Shown here in pieces: positions 1 to 7,235 of a DNA stretch of 10,518 nucleotides. The stretch is from contig PNND01000353.1 in NCBI GenBank assembly GCA_013824045.1, positions 1-10,518 on the forward strand, written 5' to 3'. The first letter of the stretch is position 1. Each line of letters begins with the position of its first letter. The translations under genes were made by a program, and so were the position numbers. A model generated the notes under the pieces. That model was not told the origin of the DNA, made no database searches, and was given only the letters and a program-made list of their open reading frames with translations. The stretch is from Rhodobacter sp. (GTDB lineage: Bacteria; Pseudomonadota; Alphaproteobacteria; Rhodobacterales; Rhodobacteraceae).

Positions 1-702
1 CGGATCACGCGGGACGCGGCGGCGCAGGCGCTGATGGTCGAGGGGGTGGAGGCGGTGGCGCATCCGTTGGCGGCTGCGGCGCTGGAGGTGCGGTCGGGCG
101 CGCGGCGGGTGCAGACAACGGCCGCCTATCTGGACGGGCTGGTGGAGTTGCAGGACGCGGCTTCGCAGGCGGTGGTCGAGATGCTGCCGCTGCACGACGG
201 GATGAGGGTTCTGGATCTGTGCGCGGGCGGTGGCGGCAAGACGCTGGCCATGGCCGCCCGGGCGCGGCTGCGGCTGTTTGCCCATGATGCCGAACGGCGG
301 CGGATGGCCGATCTGCCCGCGCGTGCGGCACGTGCCGGGACGGTGGTGACGATGGTGGATAATCCAGAAAAAACGGCTCCTTACGACCTGATCCTGACGG
401 ATGTCCCTTGTTCGGGGTCAGGCAGCTGGCGGCGCGACCCTGAGGGGAAATGGGGGCTGACACCGGCCCGGCTTGAGACGCTTGTTGCCGTGCAGGCCGG
501 GATCATGGACCGGGCTGCGCGGATGCTGAGGCCGGGCGGCGTGCTGGGCTATGCGACTTGTTCGATGATCGAGGCCGAGAACGGCGCGCAGGTGGCTGGG
601 TTTCTGGCGCGGCATCCGGGGTGGGAACTGATCGCAGGGCGGCGATTTACCCCGATGGACGGCGGCGACGGCTTCTATGGCGCGGTCTTGCGGCGGCCAT
701 AG
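1..702 (+). CDS. RsmB/NOP-family rRNA (cytosine-C5) methyltransferase, 5'-truncated by window edge
   Basis: Probably transfers a methyl group from S-adenosylmethionine to C5 of a cytosine in 16S rRNA in the cytoplasm. The reading frame is open from base 1, so the gene begins outside the window; 233 residues of the C-terminal catalytic domain are present. Counting from the first codon, the SAM-binding motif I (DLCAGGGGKT) is near residues 72-81. Motif IV (DVPCSGSGSWRRDPEGKW) is near 134-151 with its Pro-Cys at about 136-137. Motif VI (YATCSM) is near 184-189 with the Thr-Cys-Ser cysteine at about 187. In this family the motif VI cysteine attacks C6 of the target base and the motif IV cysteine helps release the product; both are present, so the enzyme looks active. 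The N-terminal NusB-like or RNA-binding part expected in RsmB cannot be seen, so I cannot tell RsmB from RsmF-like paralogues and give no symbol. The gene ends 63 bp before cckA on the same strand. Confidence 0.9.
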   Translation, partial: RITRDAAAQALMVEGVEAVAHPLAAAALEVRSGARRVQTTAAYLDGLVELQDAASQAVVEMLPLHDGMRVLDLCAGGGGKTLAMAARARLRLFAHDAERRRMADLPARAARAGTVVTMVDNPEKTAPYDLILTDVPCSGSGSWRRDPEGKWGLTPARLETLVAVQAGIMDRAARMLRPGGVLGYATCSMIEAENGAQVAGFLARHPGWELIAGRRFTPMDGGDGFYGAVLRRP

Positions 703-726
703 CCATGCCTTCGTGACTCGGACGAG

Positions 727-741
727 TTAGGGATTTCTTAA
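727..741 (+). promoter_or_regulatory. Putative CtrA-binding box upstream of cckA
   Basis: The sequence reads TTAG, seven bases (GGATTTC), then TTAA followed by C. This matches the CtrA consensus TTAA-N7-TTAA(C) at seven of eight fixed bases with exact spacing. It lies 24 bp before the cckA start, in the only noncoding stretch between the methyltransferase gene and cckA, where a regulator of cckA would be expected to bind. CtrA is the final output of the phosphorelay that CckA starts, so a functional site would form a feedback loop. The assignment rests on motif match and position only. Confidence 0.4.
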
Positions 742-765
742 CGATTTGGCGGCAGTCTGGACGGA

Positions 766-2508
766 ATGATACCTGTTCGCGCCCAGATTGATCGCCTTCT
801 GGTCCGGTTGCCCCCCCTGTCGGCAGCGGGCCGCTTGGTGTTGGGTGCGGCGATCGCGGCGATGATTGCCTTTTTGCTGGCCAAGGTTCCCCCGACGCTG
901 TTCGCGGCAAGTGTGCTTTGTGTTGTCACGGCGGCGGTTGTGGCGACGCTAATCCGGCTCCGTTTCTCCAGAACTGGCACTGAGGACGCTGCGGATTTGG
1001 CTGCTGTGGCACCTGTGCAGAAGGATTTGGCGCTGTCGATCGAAACGCTGTCCGTGCCGTTGCTGCAATTCGATCGCTCTGGCGCCCTGGTCAATACGAA
1101 CGCGCTGGCGCGCGGATTGCTGGACCTTGGACCGACTGACTTGCCGGAACCGGCGCAGGTCTTCGTCGATCTGGGCCGCCCGGTACGGGACTGGATCGTC
1201 GATGTGGCCGCAGGAAGAATTCCGGGTGGGTCGGAAATGGTGGGTCTGCGGGCGGACATTCGGCCCGAAGAGGGGGAGAGGTTCCTGCAGGTCACCTTGC
1301 AACCGGACGGGCAGGGGGGCGCATTGGCAATCCTGCAGGATACAACCGCGCTGAAACGGCTTGAGGCGCAGTTCGTGCAAGGCCAGAAGATGCAGGCCAT
1401 CGGGCAGTTGGCCGGCGGAATCGCGCATGATTTCAACAATCTGCTGACGGCGATTTCCGGGCATTGCGACCTTCTGCTGCTGCGCCACCGACCCGACGAC
1501 CCGGAACACCCCGACCTGATCCAGATCCGGCAGAATGCCAACCGCGCGGCGGCGCTGGTTTCGCAACTGCTGGCTTTCTCGCGCAAGCAGACCCTGAAGC
1601 CCGAGCGGATTGACCTGCAGGATACGCTGGCGGACCTGACCCACCTTTTGAACCGGCTGGTGGGGGAAAAGGTGGGGCTGGATCTGATCCATGCGCGCGA
1701 GGCGGCGGCGATCCGGGCGGATCGCAGGCAACTGGAGCAGGTCATCATGAATCTGGTGGTGAATGCCCGCGATGCCATGCCCGAAGGGGGCGTGGTGCAG
1801 ATCGAGACACGGATTGTCACGCTGGATCAGGAACTGCACCGCGACCGCGCCGTTGTGCCGCGCGGACGGCATGTCGTGATTTCTGTCCGCGACAGCGGCA
1901 CAGGCATCCCACCGGAAAGGATGGACAAGATTTTCGAGCCCTTCTTCACCACCAAGCGGTTGGGCGAGGGGACGGGGCTGGGACTGTCCACCGTTTATGG
2001 AATCGTCAAGCAATCGGGGGGCTTCATCTTTGTACGCTCTGCCCTCGACGAGGGGACGGAGTTCGAATTGTGGTTCCCCCTTTGCGCCGAAGTGGTGACC
2101 GAGCAGCCGGTGCCGCCACCACGGCGTGCGGCGCGGCGGTCGGATGCGGTGGTGCTGCTGGTCGAGGATGAGGCGCCGGTGCGCACCTTTGCCGCCCGGG
2201 CCCTGCGGCTGCGGGGTCATTCCGTACTGGAGGCCGCCAGTGCCGAGGAGGCGCTTGCCTTGCTGCAGGACGCGGCCTTGCATGTTGATGTCTTTGTCAC
2301 CGATGTGGTGATGCCCGGTCTGGACGGGCCGGGATGGGTGCGGCAGGCGCTGGAACAGCGGCCATTGGTGCGGACAGTGTTCATTTCCGGCTATGCCGAA
2401 GATGCCTTGACCGATGTGCAGGCGCGGATCCCGAATTCCGTCTTTCTGCCAAAGCCGTTCTCGCTGGCGGAACTGACCGATACGGTTCAGGCGCAACTGG
2501 CCGCCTGA
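766..2508 (+). CDS. cckA: CckA-type hybrid sensor histidine kinase/phosphatase with fused receiver domain
   Basis: Membrane hybrid kinase of 580 residues that should feed phosphate through ChpT to CtrA (and CpdR). Two hydrophobic segments lie at about residues 23-40 and 44-64 with almost no periplasmic loop. A PAS-like domain covers about 85-195. The HisKA domain has GGIAHDFNNLLTAI with the phospho-accepting His at 221. The ATPase domain shows the N box (NLVVNARD, Asn 333), G1 (DSGTGIP, 376-382) and G2 (GTGLGLS, 402-408). The receiver domain (about 460-578) has an acidic pocket at 467-468, phospho-acceptor Asp 513, Ser 541 in the FISGYAED segment and Lys 563 in KPF. The HDFNN H-box and the neighbouring recA support CckA rather than a generic hybrid kinase. 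It is shorter than Caulobacter CckA (about 690 residues, two PAS domains) and appears to have only one PAS. The Shine-Dalgarno is poor (GGACGGA directly abutting the ATG), so the start is less sure than the rest. It ends 18 bp from the convergent sulfotransferase-like gene with no clear terminator. Confidence 0.88.
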   Translation: MIPVRAQIDRLLVRLPPLSAAGRLVLGAAIAAMIAFLLAKVPPTLFAASVLCVVTAAVVATLIRLRFSRTGTEDAADLAAVAPVQKDLALSIETLSVPLLQFDRSGALVNTNALARGLLDLGPTDLPEPAQVFVDLGRPVRDWIVDVAAGRIPGGSEMVGLRADIRPEEGERFLQVTLQPDGQGGALAILQDTTALKRLEAQFVQGQKMQAIGQLAGGIAHDFNNLLTAISGHCDLLLLRHRPDDPEHPDLIQIRQNANRAAALVSQLLAFSRKQTLKPERIDLQDTLADLTHLLNRLVGEKVGLDLIHAREAAAIRADRRQLEQVIMNLVVNARDAMPEGGVVQIETRIVTLDQELHRDRAVVPRGRHVVISVRDSGTGIPPERMDKIFEPFFTTKRLGEGTGLGLSTVYGIVKQSGGFIFVRSALDEGTEFELWFPLCAEVVTEQPVPPPRRAARRSDAVVLLVEDEAPVRTFAARALRLRGHSVLEAASAEEALALLQDAALHVDVFVTDVVMPGLDGPGWVRQALEQRPLVRTVFISGYAEDALTDVQARIPNSVFLPKPFSLAELTDTVQAQLAA

Positions 2509-2526
2509 CCATCCTGAAGGTGGCGA

Positions 2527-3129
2527 TCAGAGGGCCAGGGGCTGAAGCGTCTCATACAGGGCGAAGTCACGCGCGGCTGCCTTGCGAAGACGTGCCTCGG
2601 TTGGCGGAGAGAGATCCATCGGAGCCGAGGGTGAGACGTTCAGGCGCGGCAGGATGATTTCGCAATCCAGCCGATCTTCGAGAAAATGGACGAAGGTTTC
2701 GATCTCTTCATATCTGAACAGATGATCGACCCCCTTTTCGGCCTTTGGTTGCAAGAACCGCGCCTGTGAGCCGACGGCCGCAAAATCCGGTTGCGGATCG
2801 TCGCACCAGGCGTTGACGAACTCATCAAAGCTTATCCCGCGCGTGGATTTCGCGGCATCGGTGATGTCATCGCGCTGCCGGTACCGATACCAGGACCCAA
2901 GCCAATCGCGCGGTTCGCGCATCAGGGCGACGACAGTGAAGGGATGGCCCGAGGTCGTCTCCAGATAGGGGCCGATGAACCGGTGAAAGCGCTGCACCGG
3001 GGTATGCTTCAGCACGGGTGGGCGCTGGATGGACATGGTGGCCATCGAATCAAGCGCCGCCTCGATCGCGGTCGACCCTGTCTTGGGCGTGGCGAGAATG
3101 GCTAATCTTTGTTCCCAGAACACCAGCAT
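2527..3129 (-). CDS. Small sulfotransferase-like P-loop protein, substrate unknown
   Basis: A 200-residue cytoplasmic protein with no signal peptide or membrane segment. Two motifs fit the PAPS-dependent sulfotransferase fold. One is a 5'-phosphosulfate-binding loop near the N-terminus (TPKTGST, residues 14-20, after a short beta strand LAILA). The other is a 3'-phosphate-binding segment REPRDWLGSWY, in which Arg 71 and Ser 79 are eight residues apart as in known sulfotransferases. A later FRYEEIETFVHFLE segment (138-151) also resembles the family. At 200 residues it is shorter than most sulfotransferases, so the acceptor-binding part is small and the acceptor cannot be guessed. The start is supported by AGGGG six bases upstream (plus-strand 3136-3140). 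It is convergent with cckA and divergent from recA, whose promoter region it shares. From memory, related short Rhodobacteraceae proteins have sometimes been labelled gamma-glutamyl kinase in databases; I see nothing here that supports that name. Confidence 0.7.
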   Translation of the reverse strand: MLVFWEQRLAILATPKTGSTAIEAALDSMATMSIQRPPVLKHTPVQRFHRFIGPYLETTSGHPFTVVALMREPRDWLGSWYRYRQRDDITDAAKSTRGISFDEFVNAWCDDPQPDFAAVGSQARFLQPKAEKGVDHLFRYEEIETFVHFLEDRLDCEIILPRLNVSPSAPMDLSPPTEARLRKAAARDFALYETLQPLAL

Positions 3130-3251
3130 GAAACACCCCTGACCTTGGTTCGAGCCTTCTACACAAGGCCGCGCCCGGAGGCGAGACCCCTGCGCAATCC
3201 GGTAACCTGACCTTAACCTTTCGCTGACAGAGTGAGGATGTTCGATTTTGA

Positions 3252-3280
3252 TTGAAATGTTCTACTTTTGTGCTCATACA
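3252..3280 (+). promoter_or_regulatory. Putative recA promoter (-35/-10)
   Basis: A -35-like TTGAAA at 3252-3257 is followed by a 17-bp spacer and a -10-like CATACA at 3275-3280. This would start transcription near 3287 and leave a leader of about 60 nt before recA. The -35 differs from TTGACA at one base; the -10 matches TATAAT only at its central positions. Its overlap with both LexA boxes supports it as the regulated promoter. No transcript data are available, so the start point is an inference. Confidence 0.5.
3259..3273 (+). promoter_or_regulatory. Near-consensus LexA (SOS) box inside the recA promoter
   Basis: The sequence is GTTC, seven bases (TACTTTT), then GTGC. It matches the alphaproteobacterial SOS direct repeat GTTC-N7-GTTC except for one base in the second half-site. 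It lies between the proposed -35 and -10 elements of recA, where bound LexA would block RNA polymerase. It could be a secondary, weaker operator beside the perfect box at 3286-3300, or chance. Confidence 0.45.
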
Positions 3281-3285
3281 CATGA

Positions 3286-3300
3286 GAACACTTGGGGAAC
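3286..3300 (+). promoter_or_regulatory. LexA-binding SOS box of recA (GAAC-N7-GAAC)
   Basis: GAAC, seven bases (ACTTGGG), GAAC: an exact match to the reverse-complement form of the SOS box GTTC-N7-GTTC known from Rhodobacter and Rhizobiales. It sits 49 bp before the recA start codon and six bases after the proposed -10, covering the expected transcription start. LexA bound here would repress recA until DNA damage triggers LexA self-cleavage. The match, spacing and location all agree, making this the best-supported regulatory site in the window. Confidence 0.85.
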
Positions 3301-3349
3301 AAGCGCAGCAATTGCCGCCCGGTCGCGGCTGTGAAATAAGGAGACGGAC

Positions 3350-4423
3350 ATGGCGGTGGCGAACCTCCTCGATTTGAACGGGAAGCGCGAAATGGACAAG
3401 GCAAAGGCGCTGGAAAGCGCGCTGGCACAGATTGAACGCCAGTTCGGCAAAGGTTCGATCATGAAGCTGGGCAAGGACAGCCCGCAGATGGACATCGAGG
3501 CGACCTCGACAGGATCGCTGGGTCTGGACATCGCTTTGGGGATTGGCGGGCTGCCCAAGGGGCGGATCATCGAAATCTTCGGGCCGGAATCCTCGGGCAA
3601 GACGACGCTGACGCTGCATGTGGTGGCGGAAGAGCAGAAGAAGGGCGGCGTCTGCGCCTTTGTCGACGCCGAACATGCGCTGGACCCGCAATATGCCAAG
3701 AAACTGGGCGTCGATCTGGACGAATTGCTGATCAGCCAGCCCGACACGGGCGAACAGGCGCTGGAGATTGTCGATACGTTGGTACGGTCGGGTGCGGTGA
3801 GCCTGATCGTCGTCGATTCGGTCGCGGCGCTGACGCCGAAGGCCGAGATCGAGGGCGACATGGGCGACATGCAGATGGGCAGCCAGGCCCGCCTGATGAG
3901 CCAGGCCATGCGCAAGCTGACCGCCAGCATCGGGCGCAGCAATTGCATGGTGATTTTCATCAACCAGATCCGGATGAAGATCGGTGTTATGTTCGGCAGC
4001 CCGGAGACGACCACGGGCGGCAACGCGCTGAAATTCTATGCCAGCGTGCGTCTGGATATCCGCCGCATCGGTTCGATCAAGGACAAGGATGAGGTCGTGG
4101 GCAATTCGACCCGCGTGAAGGTGGTGAAGAACAAGGTCGCACCGCCCTTCCGTGAGGTGGAGTTCGACATCATGTATGGCGAGGGCATCTCAAAGCTGGG
4201 CGAATTGATCGATATCGGGGTGAAAGCCGGGGTCGTGGAGAAATCCGGCGCTTGGTATTCCTATGGCGATGAGCGGATCGGGCAGGGGCGTGAGAATGCC
4301 AAGCAGTTCCTGCGTCAGAACCCGGCCATGGCCAGCGATATTGAAGACAAGATTCGCGCGGCCAACGGGCTGGATTTCACCACCGCCGGTGGGCCGGATG
4401 AGGCGGATGTGCTGGATATGTGA
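3350..4423 (+). CDS. recA: Recombinase RecA
   Basis: ATP-dependent DNA strand-exchange protein that forms filaments on single-stranded DNA, drives homologous recombination and stimulates LexA autocleavage. The protein is 357 residues, close to E. coli RecA (353). Visible motifs are Walker A GPESSGKT (78-85), the catalytic Glu 108 in VDAEHALD (equivalent to E. coli Glu96), Walker B LIVVD (152-156), the loop L1 region around [15 protein letters not shown] (171-185), and the [28 protein letters not shown] segment containing loop L2 (203-230). The C-terminal tail is acidic ([11 protein letters not shown]). The start is set by a strong AAGGAG at 3338-3343, six bases before the ATG; an internal ATG at 3392 (MDKAKALE) resembles the E. 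coli N-terminus but lacks a comparable ribosome-binding site. Transcription is probably SOS-controlled through the LexA boxes upstream and ends at the terminator at 4448-4480, so the gene looks monocistronic. Confidence 0.99.
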   Translation: MAVANLLDLNGKREMDKAKALESALAQIERQFGKGSIMKLGKDSPQMDIEATSTGSLGLDIALGIGGLPKGRIIEIFGPESSGKTTLTLHVVAEEQKKGGVCAFVDAEHALDPQYAKKLGVDLDELLISQPDTGEQALEIVDTLVRSGAVSLIVVDSVAALTPKAEIEGDMGDMQMGSQARLMSQAMRKLTASIGRSNCMVIFINQIRMKIGVMFGSPETTTGGNALKFYASVRLDIRRIGSIKDKDEVVGNSTRVKVVKNKVAPPFREVEFDIMYGEGISKLGELIDIGVKAGVVEKSGAWYSYGDERIGQGRENAKQFLRQNPAMASDIEDKIRAANGLDFTTAGGPDEADVLDM

Positions 4424-4447
4424 TCCGCCCGCATGGGGTGATTATGG

Positions 4448-4480
4448 AAAGGCCGGACCCTTCGGGTTCCGGCCTTTTTT
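4448..4480 (+). terminator. Intrinsic terminator of recA
   Basis: A GC-rich hairpin begins 24 bp after the recA stop codon. The left arm AAAGGCCGGACCC (4448-4460) pairs with 4464-4477 with one bulged T (4468), around a TTC(G) loop. It runs straight into a tract of six T (4475-4480). The loop can also be read as a UUCG tetraloop closed by C-G. It has all parts of a Rho-independent terminator and insulates alaS from SOS-induced recA transcription. The A tract on the left is only three bases, so it is not an obvious bidirectional terminator. Confidence 0.92.
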
Positions 4481-4501
4481 CATTGTGCGCGGCGGTGGCG
4501 G

Positions 4502-4528
4502 TGGACAGGGGCAGCAGGGGGGGCTAAT
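4502..4528 (+). promoter_or_regulatory. Weak candidate alaS promoter
   Basis: Between the recA terminator and alaS the best promoter-like pair is TGGACA (4502-4507) and GCTAAT (4523-4528), separated by 15 bp. This spacing is shorter than ideal and the -10 match is moderate (four of six). A promoter must lie somewhere in this roughly 95-bp stretch if the terminator is efficient, because alaS is essential. The exact elements are a guess. Confidence 0.25.
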
Positions 4529-4540
4529 TGGAGGGCCGAC

Positions 4541-4561
4541 ATGGCTTTTCCGCCTTTCTGA
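4541..4561 (+). other. Possible six-residue micro-ORF (MAFPPF) ahead of alaS
   Basis: An ATG at 4541 preceded by GGAGGG (4530-4535) at five-base spacing opens a frame of Met-Ala-Phe-Pro-Pro-Phe and then TGA (4559-4561). It ends 15 bases before the alaS ATG. Its Shine-Dalgarno is stronger than the AAAGGG used by alaS. It could be a translated leader that affects alaS initiation, or simply chance in G-rich DNA. If the candidate promoter at 4502-4528 is right, the transcript would start at about the Shine-Dalgarno itself and the micro-ORF would not be normally translated. Confidence 0.15.
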
Positions 4562-4576
4562 AAGGGTCTTTGCAGC

Positions 4577-7231
4577 ATGGCGTCGCTGAACGATATCCGG
4601 TCCACCTTTCTTGATTTCTTCCAGCGCAACGGGCATCGCGTGGTGGACTCCTCGCCTCTTGTGCCGCGCAATGACCCGACGCTGATGTTTGCCAATTCCG
4701 GGATGGTGCAGTTCAAGAACTGCTTCACCGGAGTGGAGACGCGGGATTACAAGCGTGCGACGACGGCACAGAAATGCGTGCGCGCGGGCGGCAAGCACAA
4801 TGATCTGGACAATGTGGGCTATACCGCGCGGCATCACACCTTCTTTGAGATGCTGGGGAATTTCAGCTTTGGCGATTATTTCAAGGCCGAGGCAATCGCC
4901 TTTTCTTGGGAATTGCTGACCAAGGATTTCGGGATCGACCCCAAGAAGCTGTGCGTGACTGTCTACCACACCGATGATGAGGCGGCGGGTATCTGGAAGA
5001 AGGTGGCCGGGCTGGAGGATCATCGGATCATCCGCATTCCGACGGATGACAATTTCTGGCGCATGGGGCCGACCGGGCCCTGCGGCCCTTGCACCGAGAT
5101 CTTCTATGACCATGGCGATCACATCTGGGGCGGCCCGCCGGGCAGCGCGGATGAGGATGGCGACCGGTTCATTGAGATCTGGAACAACGTCTTCATGCAG
5201 AACGAGCAGTTCGCCGATGGCACGATGCGGCCGCTGGACATGCAATCGATCGACACGGGCATGGGGCTGGAGCGGATCGGGGCGCTGCTGCAGGGCAAGC
5301 ATGACAATTACGATACCGACCTGATGCGGTCGCTGATCGAGGCGAGCGCCCATGCGACGAGCAGCGATCCCGATGGTCCGGGCAAGACCAGCCATCGCGT
5401 GATCGCCGATCACCTGCGGTCGACCAGTTTTCTGATTGCCGACGGGGTGATGCCGTCGAACGAGGGGCGCGGTTATGTTCTGCGCCGGATTATGCGGCGC
5501 GCGATGCGGCATGCGCATATGCTGGGCGCGCAGGACCCGGTGATGTACCGTCTGGTGCCCGCGCTGGTGCGCGGCATGGGGGCCGCCTATCCCGAATTGC
5601 AGCGCGCCCAGAGCCTGATCGAAGAGACGCTGCGGCTTGAAGAAACCCGGTTCAAGACGACTTTGGATCGCGGCCTGCGCTTGCTGGATGACGAACTGGC
5701 CCGCTTGCCCGAGGGCGGCGATCTGCCGGGCGCTGCGGCGTTCAAGCTGTATGACACCTATGGCTTCCCGCTGGACCTGACGCAGGATGCGCTGCGCGAA
5801 AAAGGGCGCGCGGTCGATGTGGCCGGGTTTGATGCGGCGATGCAGGAGCAGAAGACCAAAGCGCGCGCGGCTTGGTCGGGTGCGGGCGGCACGGCGGATG
5901 CGAAGATCTGGTTCGAACTGGCCGAAGCGCATGGCGCGACGGAGTTTCTTGGCTATGACACGGAGACCGCAGAGGGCGAGGTGCTGGCACTGGTGCGTGA
6001 CGGGGCGGCGATTGGTTCGGCTGCCACAGGCGAGACAGTGCAGATCATCGTGAACCAGACGCCATTCTATGGCGAATCCGGCGGGCAGGTGGGTGATGCC
6101 GGGTATATCCGCACCGACACAGGGCTTGTTGAGGTAACGGATACCCGCAAGTCGCAAGGCATCTTCATCCATGTGGCCAAGGTTCTGGAAGGGTCTATCC
6201 TGAAGGGGCAGCCTGCGAAGCTGGAAGTGGCCCATACCCGCCGCGCGCAGATCCGTGCCAACCATTCGGCGACCCATCTGCTGCATGAGGCGCTGCGCCA
6301 TGCGCTTGGCGATCATGTGGCGCAGCGGGGCAGTCTGAACGCGCCGGATCGTCTGCGGTTCGATTTCAGCCATTCCACGGGCATGTCGCCCGCCGAACTG
6401 GCGCAGGTCGAGGCGGAAGTTAACGCCTATATCCGCCAGAACGCGCCTGTTGAGACGCGGATCATGACGCCGGATGATGCGCGCGCCATTGGGGCGCAGG
6501 CCCTGTTTGGCGAGAAGTATGGCGATGAAGTGCGCGTCGTATCGATGGGCGTGCAAGAAGGTTCGGGCAAGGGGGCGGATGGGCGGACCTATTCGCTGGA
6601 ATTGTGCGGCGGCACGCATGTACGGCGCACGGGTGATATCGGGGCCTTCGTGGCGCTTGGCGAAAGCGCGTCATCCGCCGGGGTGCGCCGGTTCGAGGCG
6701 CTGACAGGGCAGGCCGCGCTCGATCATCTGCGCGCGCAGGATGCCCGTCTGGCCGAGGTGGCGCTGGTGCTGAAAGCCTCGCCCGCCGAAGCGGTGGAAC
6801 GGGTCAAGGCCTTGGCCGATGAACGGCGCGCGTTGCTGAATGAAGTGGCGCAGTTGCGCCGCGATGTTGCGATGGGCGGCAAGGCTGGCGGCCCTGAGAT
6901 GCGTGAGATTGGCGGGGTGAAGTTCGTCGCGCAGGTTCTGTCGGGCGTGTCGGGCAAGGACCTGCCCGCGCTGATCGATGAGATGAAGGCGCGGATCGGA
7001 TCGGGTGCGGTGTTGCTGATCGCCGACACCGGGGCCAAGCCCGCCGTGGCGGCGGGCGTGACGGCGGACCTGACCGGCACGCTTTCGGCCGTGACGCTGG
7101 TGAAGGCCGCGGCCGAGGCGATGGGTGGCAAAGGCGGCGGTGGGCGGCCGGATATGGCGCAAGCCGGCGGCGCGGATATCGGGCAGGCCGACGCAGCCAT
7201 CAAGGCGGCAGAAGCCGTGTTGGAGGGGTAA
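4577..7231 (+). CDS. alaS: Alanyl-tRNA synthetase
   Basis: Cytoplasmic class II synthetase that charges tRNA-Ala with alanine and hydrolyses mischarged Ser- and Gly-tRNA-Ala. The 884 residues match the full bacterial length. The N-terminal catalytic core covers about 1-240: class II motif 1 region [17 protein letters not shown] (32-48), motif 2 region [21 protein letters not shown] plus the [18 protein letters not shown] block (61-103), [15 protein letters not shown] (164-178) and motif 3 DTGMGLERI (226-234). The editing domain carries the zinc ligands HSATH (His 563, His 567) and CGGTH (Cys 677, His 681). The C-terminal oligomerisation/C-Ala region follows and ends in a glycine-rich segment ([16 protein letters not shown]) typical of AlaS. 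The start follows AAAGGG at 4561-4566. The gene lies after the recA terminator and is followed four bases later by a DUF1330 gene, probably as one operon. No truncation or missing key residue was seen. Confidence 0.99.
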   Translation: MASLNDIRSTFLDFFQRNGHRVVDSSPLVPRNDPTLMFANSGMVQFKNCFTGVETRDYKRATTAQKCVRAGGKHNDLDNVGYTARHHTFFEMLGNFSFGDYFKAEAIAFSWELLTKDFGIDPKKLCVTVYHTDDEAAGIWKKVAGLEDHRIIRIPTDDNFWRMGPTGPCGPCTEIFYDHGDHIWGGPPGSADEDGDRFIEIWNNVFMQNEQFADGTMRPLDMQSIDTGMGLERIGALLQGKHDNYDTDLMRSLIEASAHATSSDPDGPGKTSHRVIADHLRSTSFLIADGVMPSNEGRGYVLRRIMRRAMRHAHMLGAQDPVMYRLVPALVRGMGAAYPELQRAQSLIEETLRLEETRFKTTLDRGLRLLDDELARLPEGGDLPGAAAFKLYDTYGFPLDLTQDALREKGRAVDVAGFDAAMQEQKTKARAAWSGAGGTADAKIWFELAEAHGATEFLGYDTETAEGEVLALVRDGAAIGSAATGETVQIIVNQTPFYGESGGQVGDAGYIRTDTGLVEVTDTRKSQGIFIHVAKVLEGSILKGQPAKLEVAHTRRAQIRANHSATHLLHEALRHALGDHVAQRGSLNAPDRLRFDFSHSTGMSPAELAQVEAEVNAYIRQNAPVETRIMTPDDARAIGAQALFGEKYGDEVRVVSMGVQEGSGKGADGRTYSLELCGGTHVRRTGDIGAFVALGESASSAGVRRFEALTGQAALDHLRAQDARLAEVALVLKASPAEAVERVKALADERRALLNEVAQLRRDVAMGGKAGGPEMREIGGVKFVAQVLSGVSGKDLPALIDEMKARIGSGAVLLIADTGAKPAVAAGVTADLTGTLSAVTLVKAAAEAMGGKGGGGRPDMAQAGGADIGQADAAIKAAEAVLEG

Positions 7232-7235
7232 GGCG

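Noticed and set aside
3138..3214. Direct repeat CCTGACCTT at 3138-3146 and 3206-3214 in the sulfotransferase-recA intergenic region
   Set aside because: Only nine bases, 68 bp apart, and the first copy overlaps the ribosome-binding site of the sulfotransferase-like gene; no known regulator motif matches and chance is likely.
3213..3227. TTAA-N7-CTGA as a CtrA site upstream of recA
   Set aside because: Only one half-site is intact and the second matches poorly; TTAACC words alone are not enough.
4442..7162. Long antisense open frames across alaS (4442-6619 and 6671-7162) and across cckA (949-2496) and typA (8626-9456)
   Set aside because: They are shadows of highly biased GC-rich coding frames. 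Their translations are rich in Arg, His and Pro with no recognisable domain, while the opposite strand encodes well-conserved proteins.
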